64,000 nt of DNA, taken from the NCBI GenBank assembly GCA_030835385.1, contig JAURPI010000042.1, positions 62,001-126,000 on the forward strand. The letters are read 5' to 3'. Origin of the DNA: Alphaproteobacteria bacterium (lineage in GTDB: Bacteria; Pseudomonadota; Alphaproteobacteria; Rhodospirillales; Rhodospirillaceae). The notes beneath the pieces were generated by a model. That model was not told where the DNA came from. It did not search any database and saw only the letters and a program-made list of their open reading frames with translations. The translations under genes were made by a program, and so were the position numbers. Shown in pieces: positions 17,113 to 24,383 of this stretch (positions within the stretch are counted from its first letter, which is position 1; every line of letters starts with the position of its first letter).

Positions 17113-18042
17113 ATGATGCGACTCCAAAGTCTGATGCTCTCCCTCGGCCTCTCCATTTTCACGATCAGCGGTGCTTCGTCTGCCGACAGCTTTAAAGACT
17201 GCGCTCATTGCCCAGAGATGATCGTTGTACCCTCAGGCAAGGCCATACTGGGTTCCGAGCCATGGATTGCAGATCGTAAACGTATCGAAGCGCCCATTCG
17301 CGAAGTAACAATCGCCTATACTCTCGCGGTGGCAAAAACAGAAGCAACACGGACTGAGTACCGCGCCTTTATTGAAGCGACTGGTTATCAAACGTCCTAC
17401 GAACCTGGCCGCGAGGGGTGCAGCACACGAACCTATGACGGCGTTCTGGGTTTTGTTCGCGATCATACGTGGGACGCCCCCGGCGAGGACCAGACAGAAG
17501 ACCATCCAGTGATTTGTGTCAGCTGGGCCGATGCCCACGCCTACGTCTCGTGGCTCGCCGAGACTACTGGCAAGCCCTACCGGTTGCTATCGTCTACGGA
17601 ATTCGAATACGCCACCCGCGCAGGCACACGCGGTCCATGGTTCTGGGGCAACAACAATGCCGATGCGTGTGCCTATGCCAATGTCGCTGATTCAACCTTC
17701 CGTCGGTTATATGACTATCAACCTCTGTTTGCCTGCGACGACAATCAAGAACGCTCGTCACCTGTCGGCAGCTTCGACCCCAATCCCTGGGGCCTGTACG
17801 ACATGTTGGGCAACGCCTGGGAGTGGACCGAAGATTGTGTCCATTCGGACATGCGCAATGTTCCAATAGATGGCCGCGCGTGGCGTTCGGAAGATGAAGG
17901 GGATTGCTCAAAGCGTATTCCGCGCGGCGGATCCTGGATGTCAGGGACCGACTGGGTGAGGGCTGCAGCTCAGGCCGGTGATCCCGCGCTTTATCACAGT
18001 CAGATATTAGGGTTTAGAGTTGCAATGACGCTCAAGGAATAA
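17113..18042 (+). CDS. Exported SUMF1/FGE-fold protein 1
   Basis: 309 aa. ATG 17113 is preferred over 17098 because GAGGGA lies 8 nt before it and the signal peptide (MMRLQSLMLSLGLSIFTISG) then begins properly. After cleavage comes the motif DCAHCPEMIVVPSG. The formylglycine-generating-enzyme fold is clear: EATRTEYRAFIEATGY, HPVICVSWADAHAYVSWL, RLLSSTEFEYATRAGTRGPWF, GLYDMLGNAWEWTEDC and PRGGSWMSGTDWVRAAAQ. The two copper-binding cysteines of catalytic FGE, expected just after RGGS, are Ser and Asp here. Eight cysteines are shared with the four paralogues in this window. It is probably a periplasmic non-FGE enzyme or binding protein. It forms a tandem duplicate with the next gene. Confidence 0.85.
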   Translation: MMRLQSLMLSLGLSIFTISGASSADSFKDCAHCPEMIVVPSGKAILGSEPWIADRKRIEAPIREVTIAYTLAVAKTEATRTEYRAFIEATGYQTSYEPGREGCSTRTYDGVLGFVRDHTWDAPGEDQTEDHPVICVSWADAHAYVSWLAETTGKPYRLLSSTEFEYATRAGTRGPWFWGNNNADACAYANVADSTFRRLYDYQPLFACDDNQERSSPVGSFDPNPWGLYDMLGNAWEWTEDCVHSDMRNVPIDGRAWRSEDEGDCSKRIPRGGSWMSGTDWVRAAAQAGDPALYHSQILGFRVAMTLKE

Positions 18043-18099
18043 ACATCCACCTAAAGTGCGCGAGTAACGGTCAATAGTCTTTGCGTAGGAAACATAAAA

Positions 18100-19029
18100 A
18101 TGACGCGAGTTCTCAGTTTTATCGTCAGTTTCGCGCTGACGGTTCTTTTTTCTCTTTTCGCTTCTGCTGCAGATACCTTCACCGATTGTGACCATTGCCC
18201 CGAGATGGTCCAAATCCCGGCTGGAACGGCGACGCTGGGCTCCGAACCCTGGGTCGCAAACCGCAAAGGTGGCGACGGACCAATTCGTGAAGTCACGATC
18301 ACATACTCTTTTGCCGTCGCAAAAACTGAAACAACGCGAGCACAATACCGTGCGTTCATTGAAGCCACGGGATATGAAACGCCATATGAGCCAGGACGTG
18401 AGGGCTGCAACACATGGACCTTTGACCGGGTTTTAGGTTTCGTCCGCGATCACAACTGGGAGGCACCGGGGTTTGATCAGCGCGAAGACCATCCCGCCAT
18501 TTGCATCAGCGCCGTTGATGCGGAAGCCTATGCAGCTTGGTTGGCAGAATCGACGGGGAAACCCTATCGGTTGTTGTCGTCTACAGAATTTGAATACGCA
18601 ACCCGAGCCGGCACGCGCGGTCCATGGTTCTGGGGCAACAGTAATGTCGACGCCTGCACCTATGCCAATATTGCCGACTCAACGTTCCGTCGCTTGTACG
18701 ATTACGCCCCTGTGTTCGCGTGTGACGACGCCCAGGAGCGTACCGCGCCGGTCAGCAGTTACCAATCAAATCCCTGGGGCTTACACGATATGCTCGGTAA
18801 TGCGTGGGAATGGACGGCGGATTGCGCCCACCCAGACATGAATAAAGTGCCCACTGATGGTCGCACCTGGCGTGAGGAAGACGATGGTGATTGCAACAAG
18901 CGCGTACCACGCGGCGGATCATGGGCATCGGGCACAGACTGGGTCCGTGCAGCAGCGCAAGCCGCCGATGGCGCGCAGTATCACAGTCAGCTTTTAGGAT
19001 TCAGAGTGGCGTTAACGGTGGACGAGTAG
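18100..19029 (+). CDS. Exported SUMF1/FGE-fold protein 2
   Basis: 309 aa, ATG 18100 with AGGAAAC upstream. It is a close tandem copy of protein 1, with the same length, signal peptide (LSFIVSFALTVLFSLFASAA), DCDHCPEMVQIPAG motif, FGE-fold core (STEFEYATRAGTRGPWFWGN, GLHDMLGNAWEWTADC) and end (RGGSWASGTDWVRAAAQAAD). The same eight cysteines are kept and the catalytic pair is again absent. The 57-bp gap suggests co-transcription. It differs mainly in surface loops and in replacing VSWADA by ISAVDA, which may affect the pocket. Confidence 0.85.
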   Translation: MTRVLSFIVSFALTVLFSLFASAADTFTDCDHCPEMVQIPAGTATLGSEPWVANRKGGDGPIREVTITYSFAVAKTETTRAQYRAFIEATGYETPYEPGREGCNTWTFDRVLGFVRDHNWEAPGFDQREDHPAICISAVDAEAYAAWLAESTGKPYRLLSSTEFEYATRAGTRGPWFWGNSNVDACTYANIADSTFRRLYDYAPVFACDDAQERTAPVSSYQSNPWGLHDMLGNAWEWTADCAHPDMNKVPTDGRTWREEDDGDCNKRVPRGGSWASGTDWVRAAAQAADGAQYHSQLLGFRVALTVDE

Positions 19030-19057
19030 ACAAAAAGACCAACGCGGGTAAAACGGT

Positions 19058-19234
19058 CTACTTCCGCTTCGCCGGTTTCATCACTTCTCCGGCTGACACC
19101 ATAGTCCCAGCGGCGAAGAGACACGCCAGAGTCACGACGGGCACAGGATCATTTAAGCTGGCAAGCAACACGCCACCACACATAAAGAATCCTGCGACAA
19201 AGCAAATGCAAACGACTCCCATGGTTAAACTCAT
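19058..19234 (-). CDS. Small two-helix membrane protein
   Basis: A 58-codon frame from ATG 19234 to TAG 19058-19060. Two hydrophobic stretches (residues 6-27, VVCICFVAGFFMCGGVLLAS; residues 31-47, VPVVTLACLFAAGTMVSA) are separated by NDP, and the tail KPAKRK is basic, so it would insert as a hairpin with both ends inside. The ribosome-binding site is weak. It is convergent with the FGE-like pair. No family recognised; it could also be a chance frame, but the hydrophobic pattern is convincing. Confidence 0.45.
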   Translation of the reverse strand: MSLTMGVVCICFVAGFFMCGGVLLASLNDPVPVVTLACLFAAGTMVSAGEVMKPAKRK

Positions 19235-19510
19235 CAGCCATGAGCAAAACGTATCGCCAGAGCGTATTTATTTTTCTGCGGTTCTCATCGTCTCATCCTC
19301 TAGCCCGATGCCGGGCCTTATTTTGTGCGCCGTCTTTTACGTCAAGGACGCAACGGGACATCAACGCGCGGTCCCATCCTCGGGCTGCAAAGCCCGGTGA
19401 AGATATGCGCGTGAAAGGATTTTGACGAAAAAAGGTTAATGGCTGGTTTCTCTCAAAAGTCGCCGTTTTCTGTGGGTTCTAGGCCATCATATGGGCCCGA
19501 GGTATGGGTT
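19235..19510. other. Intergenic region with two GC hairpins
   Basis: No gene seen. GCCCG-ATGC-CGGGC at 19303-19316 is followed on the plus strand by CTTATTTTG and might be a weak terminator. CGGGCT-GCAA-AGCCCG at 19381-19396 is a 6-bp stem capped by a GNRA-type tetraloop, without a T-run. The region lies between the plus-strand FGE pair and the end of the minus-strand amine oxidase. Confidence 0.4.
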
Positions 19511-20944
19511 CTACCCCAGCTGATCTAGCACTTCGAAGGCGGCGCGTTCGCCCGATTCCATCGCCCCTTCGAGGCCGCGAGTGGATTGAGAGGTGTGCTC
19601 TCCGGCGAAGTGAATGACCCCAGCCGGTTGGGCCATGCTCTCTTTATATTTGGCGATCATGCCAGGACGCCAATAGGCATACATGCCACCCGCGTAGGGA
19701 TCGTTGGTCCATGACCAGGAGCGTACCACCCGCACCTTGCCCTTCGCCGCCGGTCTTGCAGCAATTAGGTCTGCAATCAAACGGGCGTCTGCTTGGTCTT
19801 TGGGTATGCGATTGAGGAAAGATGCCAATCGACCGGTCGAGAACACATACATCCCAACCGCTTCGCCGTTATCGGTTTGCGGACCCATGCGGCCCGGGGT
19901 GGAGTCCATCCACATGCCTGCGGGGAGACCATCGTTGTCCCAGTAGGGCGCATCGGTTTCGATAAACGCATGGAAGCACGAGCCATAAGGCAGCGTTTGA
20001 ATCGCTTCCGCTTGTACGCCGGTGACCGGTGGGTCAAAGGAGACAAATTTCAAGGCCGAAAACGGCAAAGTCACAATGGCTCTCTTGCCAGTGAATGTGC
20101 GACCATCCTGCGCTACAACTTCAACACCTGCACCACCCGTACGTATTCCGGCGATAGGCGTGTTCCGGTGAATGGCACCATTTAAAGACGACGCAATAGC
20201 GTTGACCAAACTGGAATTCCCACCCTCGATTTTCCAGAAGTTTGGCGGTTCGAGCTCCGATTGCGATTTAGCGAAATTCCACACATGCATCATGTGCACG
20301 GATGACAGTTCATCAATGGAGTGGCCATAACCTGGGTTGGTATCCATGCCGAGTCGAATCTCTGCTTCGCTATGACCCTTCGCTAACATCATGTCCCGCA
20401 AAGATACATCTTGAGCGGTGATATCCGACTCCCACCATGATTCAAGATCATCAAACAAACTGTACTTATCGATCATGCGAAAGCGGTAGGCTGCGGGTGT
20501 AATTGCGTGGGCCTCACCCTGGAAAGGGTTCAACTCATGTTCCGCCCAGTCTTCATTGCGGATACTGGTGCCCTTAATGTGAATGTGCGTGCCGAAGCCA
20601 CTGAATTGCGCTGGCGACCGCTTCACCCCAAGACGATCACAAAAATCTAGAAACCGTGCATACATCGCACCAACCGATGACCCACCCGCCTCAGGTTTGC
20701 CGGGTAAGTCAGTCATGGTGTAACAGCGACCACCGATGCGGTCTTTGGCCTCTACAATAGTGGTCGAATACCCTTCACTCTCGAGCCAACTGGCCGCCGT
20801 TAGACCGGCCAAGCCCGCACCGACAATTATCACATCAGCGGTATCGGCCGCATTAGCACGTCTTGGCTTGAGCCCTCTGGCCAAAGCCGTACCCGCCAGC
20901 AGACCCAGGCTGGTGCGCCTAGAAAGAGAGTTTGAATTGGTCAT
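19511..20944 (-). CDS. Tat-exported flavin monoamine oxidase family protein 2
   Basis: 477 aa. ATG 20944 is chosen because GGAGGT lies about 8 nt upstream and a twin-arginine signal (LSRRTSLGLLAGTALARG) follows. Longer frames start from a poor TTG at 20995. FAD motif VGAGLAGLTAASWLESEGY, then EAKDRIGGRCYT, and the C-terminal HFAGEHTSQSTRGLEGAMES. Same domain plan as the oxidase at 5250-6737. The operon runs FGE-like 5 > 4 > FGE-VOC 3 > this oxidase, so the three FGE-fold proteins and the oxidase are likely made together and all exported. Predicted to oxidise an amine in the periplasm with H2O2 release. Confidence 0.88.
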   Translation of the reverse strand: MTNSNSLSRRTSLGLLAGTALARGLKPRRANAADTADVIIVGAGLAGLTAASWLESEGYSTTIVEAKDRIGGRCYTMTDLPGKPEAGGSSVGAMYARFLDFCDRLGVKRSPAQFSGFGTHIHIKGTSIRNEDWAEHELNPFQGEAHAITPAAYRFRMIDKYSLFDDLESWWESDITAQDVSLRDMMLAKGHSEAEIRLGMDTNPGYGHSIDELSSVHMMHVWNFAKSQSELEPPNFWKIEGGNSSLVNAIASSLNGAIHRNTPIAGIRTGGAGVEVVAQDGRTFTGKRAIVTLPFSALKFVSFDPPVTGVQAEAIQTLPYGSCFHAFIETDAPYWDNDGLPAGMWMDSTPGRMGPQTDNGEAVGMYVFSTGRLASFLNRIPKDQADARLIADLIAARPAAKGKVRVVRSWSWTNDPYAGGMYAYWRPGMIAKYKESMAQPAGVIHFAGEHTSQSTRGLEGAMESGERAAFEVLDQLG

Positions 20945-20991
20945 CGCTTTGACCTCCATGTGAATCGCGTGCGTCGCAAATTCGTTTTTCC

Positions 20992-22410
20992 TCAACCACC
21001 GGAATCAACTTGCTGCACATTAATCCGGGTGCCGTCAGGCGTGTATACCGTGCCTTCATAGCCGACCACGCTGGTCATTTGCCCAGACAGCCGCGACGGT
21101 CTAGACGCGATCTGCACGCCCATGGATTCCAACTTCTCGAAGGTCGCGAAGATGTCCGGCACTTTGACCACCAGTAGCGACTCACCGGCACGTGGGCGTT
21201 GCGCACCAACTCGCTCAATCGGCGCGAACTCGTCGCCGTTCGAACCCAACAAGCCGATCATCGGACCTTCACCCCTGGCCGGAGTCATCATGACAAAATG
21301 GGCCCGATTTCCTTCATCTAAATTTAGTGAGCCCGCCGTTTCTTCGCCGCCGAATTGGGCGTCCTCGAATGTCACGCGATAGCCCATGGCGTCAGACCAA
21401 AACGTCTTCGACAATTCAACATCAGAGGTAAACAGCGTCATACGGCGGATGCTGCCGCCCATGCCTACTTCACCACCAGTGCCGAGGTCACGTGCCACCC
21501 TGAAACCAAACTGGGTGTTGCGTTTTTCAATCGGATCACGTCCCGGCCAGGCAATACGATTGCGTTCCGGCGCGGACAACCAGCCACCACCTCGTGTTGT
21601 GTGGCGGTCACATCCGACATCCCACGTCCATGCAGAGCCGTCACGCGGACGCCCGATATGTGTGGCCGCCCAGCAATCTTCAGTCCACTCCCAAACGTTA
21701 CCGATCATGTCGTATAGACCGAAAGCATTCGGCTCAAACTGCCCAACGGGCGCCAAGTCCGCATAGCCGTCACGACATGTCGCTGGGAACCAAGGGAACG
21801 GATACTCTTCAGCAGCATCGAGATCAAAAGTATTGGCCCACTGACAGGCGGCACCTGGGCTGTTGCCCCAGAAACGCGATGTCGTCGTACCTGCCCGGGC
21901 CGCATACTCCCATTCTGCTTCAGTTAAGAGGCGATAGCGTTTTCCCGTGATTTGAGCGAGCCAACCCACATAAGCCTTGGCGTCGTTCCATGACACACAC
22001 CCAACGGGGTGTTCATCTTTCACACGCCTTGGCTGGCGGCGATCTTGCCAGTTGGCCGTCGGGTCGTCATTGAACCCGATTTGGTCATCCCAAACCCGAC
22101 ATTCGTCTTTGACCCCATGGCCTGTTGCATCAACGAAGGTTTCGAATTGTCCGTGAGTGACTTCGAACCGGCCAGCAGCAAACATATAGTCGATGGTTAT
22201 TTTAACCTGCGGACCTTCGCCCCGGCTTAGATCAACTTCGCGGTCACTGATGGGCGTGCCCATCATGAACGACCCACCAGAAATTACGACGAGCTCAGGA
22301 CAGTCATCGCAATCTTTAATGATATCTCCAGCACCCAAACCGCCATCGGACTGAGCATGGGCTATCGAAGATGCCACCAACATTGCTATCAGTAAAAACA
22401 GCCGACTCAT
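20992..22410 (-). CDS. Exported FGE-fold protein 3 fused to a VOC domain
   Basis: 472 aa, ATG 22410 after GAGTGGGAA, with a Sec signal (MSRLFLLIAMLVASSIAHA). Residues about 25-310 are the FGE fold with DCDDCPELVVISGG, LLTEAEWEYAARAGTTTSRF, GLYDMIGNVWEWTEDC and TRGGGWLSAPERNR (no catalytic cysteines, eight shared cysteines). After a short GTGGEVGMGG linker, residues about 325-470 form a glyoxalase/VOC domain (MTLFTSDVELSKTFWSDAMG, then FVMMTPARGEGPMIGLLG, ending DGTRINVQQV). The classical VOC metal ligands are not obvious. A FGE-VOC fusion in the periplasm is unusual. It lies 47 bp upstream of the amine oxidase. Confidence 0.82.
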   Translation of the reverse strand: MSRLFLLIAMLVASSIAHAQSDGGLGAGDIIKDCDDCPELVVISGGSFMMGTPISDREVDLSRGEGPQVKITIDYMFAAGRFEVTHGQFETFVDATGHGVKDECRVWDDQIGFNDDPTANWQDRRQPRRVKDEHPVGCVSWNDAKAYVGWLAQITGKRYRLLTEAEWEYAARAGTTTSRFWGNSPGAACQWANTFDLDAAEEYPFPWFPATCRDGYADLAPVGQFEPNAFGLYDMIGNVWEWTEDCWAATHIGRPRDGSAWTWDVGCDRHTTRGGGWLSAPERNRIAWPGRDPIEKRNTQFGFRVARDLGTGGEVGMGGSIRRMTLFTSDVELSKTFWSDAMGYRVTFEDAQFGGEETAGSLNLDEGNRAHFVMMTPARGEGPMIGLLGSNGDEFAPIERVGAQRPRAGESLLVVKVPDIFATFEKLESMGVQIASRPSRLSGQMTSVVGYEGTVYTPDGTRINVQQVDSGG

Positions 22411-22421
22411 TTCCCACTCCC

Positions 22422-23351
22422 TCATTTCAATTCTCGAACCAAGCGAAAGCCGAGATCATTGCCTCGCCCCTCTGGACTGCCACTCGCTCGTCGTGCTGGA
22501 CGAACATTTGTCGGACGACTGTACCAACCACCGCCACGCACCACACGACGCTCACACCCACCTTCCCAAACCCACGCCCTTTCATCGGGCGGGCGACCCC
22601 AATAGCTGGTCGTATGACAATCCTGCACCCGCTCCCACAGGTTGCCCATCATGTCGTAGAGGCCATAGGCGCTGGGCGCAAAACTGGCGACTGGGGCCAC
22701 ATCAGCATAGCCGTCGTTGCAGCGGGCGTATGGCCAAGGAAAAGTGTAGGTCTTCTGCGCTTCACCATCATAAGCGTTGGCGTGCTCACAGGTAAGCGAT
22801 AGGGACACACCCTCAAAAGAGTTGTTCGCGCCCCAAGGCCGCGGCGCTGTTGTTCCAGCGCGGGCTGCAAATTCCCATTCCGACTCCGACGGCAATCGAT
22901 AAGTCTCGCCCGTGCGTTCGCTTAGCCAAGCTGCATAGGCAACGCTGGCGGCATAATCAATACAGGAAACAGGATGACTATCTCTGGCGCGACGCGGCTG
23001 AACAGGCTTTCGCCAACTAGCATCGGGATCTTCAAAGTTGCCATCGCGCAAGACGTTACATCCAGTACCGGCATCGTAGCCGGTTGCCTCGACGAACGTT
23101 TTGAAATTCCCGATCGTTACTTCAGTTTCGCCAATGGCATAGGCGCTTCGAATGGAAATGCGGATAGGCGGGCCCTCGCCAGACTCCTCGTTGACCTCAT
23201 AGGCGCCGATGGGTGTTCCCATCACAAAGTCACCAGCGGGAATAACCACCATGCGTGGACAATCGCTGCAGTCCTGAATCACAGAACCCGCGTCTTGAGC
23301 GACCGCACTTGTTGAGAATAAGAGCGCTGCCAATCCAATGATAATCTTCAT
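22422..23351 (-). CDS. Exported SUMF1/FGE-fold protein 4
   Basis: 309 aa; ATG 23351 overlaps the upstream stop by 4 bp (ATGA). Signal peptide MKIIIGLAALLFSTSAVA, then DCSDCPRMVVIPAG. Core: IGETEVTIGNFKTFVEATGY, HPVSCIDYAASVAYAAWLSE, RLPSESEWEFAARAGTTAPR, GLYDMMGNLWERVQDC, VRGGGWYSRPTNVRPARR. The eight-cysteine set is complete; the FGE catalytic pair is absent. Compared with its neighbours it has an extra insertion around FEGVSLSLTCEHANAY. Function unknown, presumably the same as the paralogues at a different specificity. Confidence 0.85.
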   Translation of the reverse strand: MKIIIGLAALLFSTSAVAQDAGSVIQDCSDCPRMVVIPAGDFVMGTPIGAYEVNEESGEGPPIRISIRSAYAIGETEVTIGNFKTFVEATGYDAGTGCNVLRDGNFEDPDASWRKPVQPRRARDSHPVSCIDYAASVAYAAWLSERTGETYRLPSESEWEFAARAGTTAPRPWGANNSFEGVSLSLTCEHANAYDGEAQKTYTFPWPYARCNDGYADVAPVASFAPSAYGLYDMMGNLWERVQDCHTTSYWGRPPDERAWVWEGGCERRVVRGGGWYSRPTNVRPARRASGSPEGRGNDLGFRLVRELK

Positions 23352-24292
23352 GGCGTAGCCCCCTCTGCTGTCGAGAGATCTCGGGCAACTCGAAAGCCAC
23401 CGAAGTCAAACCGATGAGTCGCGTTGGCGTCACCATGGTAGCCCGGCCGAATTCGAGCAACAGATGTCATCCAGCCACCGCCACGCTGGATGATACGAGC
23501 ACAGCCGCCTTCCCACACCCAGGCGCGTCCGTCTTTAGGGCGACCGACATGTGACTTGGTCGCGCAGTCCTCCGCAAATTCCCAAACATTGCCGAGCATA
23601 TCGTAGAGACCGAACGCATTGGGTTTGAGAGAGCCCACAGGGGCGACGCCTTGATGACCGTCACGACAGGCCATATGCGTCCAAGCCAACGGATAGCGCT
23701 CCCGGCTATCGAGATCATATGCATTTACCCAGGCACAGCCCTGATGTGGGTTGTTGCCCCAAGGATAAAGTACATCTGATCCCGCTCGGGCCGCGTATTC
23801 CCATTCCGCTTCGGTGGGTAATCGAAAAGCGACGCCGGTCTTTTCCGAGAGCCACGCAACGTAAGCTTTGGCGTCTTGCCAAGAGACGCAACTCACCGGG
23901 TGTTCCGGTTTCGGGCGTGCCGGAACTCCTGGCCGTTTCCAAGAGCGATTATCATCGTCATCGTAGCGTTGCAGTTTGTCGTTCCAGACACGACACCGAA
24001 CCGTCGGTTCGAAATTTGTATCTTCTGCGAATACGTCAAACTCACCATGGGTGACTTCAAACCGACCGATGGCGAAAGCCTTAGGGATTTTCATGTGAAC
24101 CGGGGGCTGTTCCCCGGTTTCATTATCGACCGGAACACCAAGCGGTGTTCCCATCCTGAATTCACCTGCTGGGACAACGACAAGCTCAGGACAAAAATCA
24201 CAATCTGCGAGAACGTCGCCCGGACCCACTTGGGCTGACCCACTGGTGGCAAACGCACAGAATAAAATTATTAGAGCCGCAGTCGGCTTCAT
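23348..24292 (-). CDS. Exported SUMF1/FGE-fold protein 5
   Basis: 314 aa. ATG 24292 is chosen because a G-rich site (GGGGGCGGG) precedes it and the Sec signal (MKPTAALIILFCAFATSGSA) starts there; a longer frame from 24325 adds 11 residues. After the signal: DCDFCPELVVVPAGEFRMG. Core: IGRFEVTHGEFDVFAEDTNF, HPVSCVSWQDAKAYVAWLSE, RLPTEAEWEYAARAGSDVLY, GLYDMLGNVWEFAEDC, IQRGGGWMTSVARIRPGY. All eight shared cysteines are present, the FGE catalytic pair is absent. It is the first gene of the overlapping 5 > 4 > 3 > amine oxidase chain. Confidence 0.85.
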   Translation of the reverse strand: MKPTAALIILFCAFATSGSAQVGPGDVLADCDFCPELVVVPAGEFRMGTPLGVPVDNETGEQPPVHMKIPKAFAIGRFEVTHGEFDVFAEDTNFEPTVRCRVWNDKLQRYDDDDNRSWKRPGVPARPKPEHPVSCVSWQDAKAYVAWLSEKTGVAFRLPTEAEWEYAARAGSDVLYPWGNNPHQGCAWVNAYDLDSRERYPLAWTHMACRDGHQGVAPVGSLKPNAFGLYDMLGNVWEFAEDCATKSHVGRPKDGRAWVWEGGCARIIQRGGGWMTSVARIRPGYHGDANATHRFDFGGFRVARDLSTAEGATP

Positions 24293-24383
24293 CCCGCCCC
24301 CTTTGATGCACTTAACCACATACATCTTGGAAGACAGTTTAGAGAAGCGCCCTATGACTCGCTATAGGTTGTTTAGGATTCAG

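Noticed and set aside
17113-24292. Sulfatase-activating role for the FGE-fold proteins
   Set aside because: The catalytic cysteine pair is absent in all five and no sulfatase gene occurs in the window.
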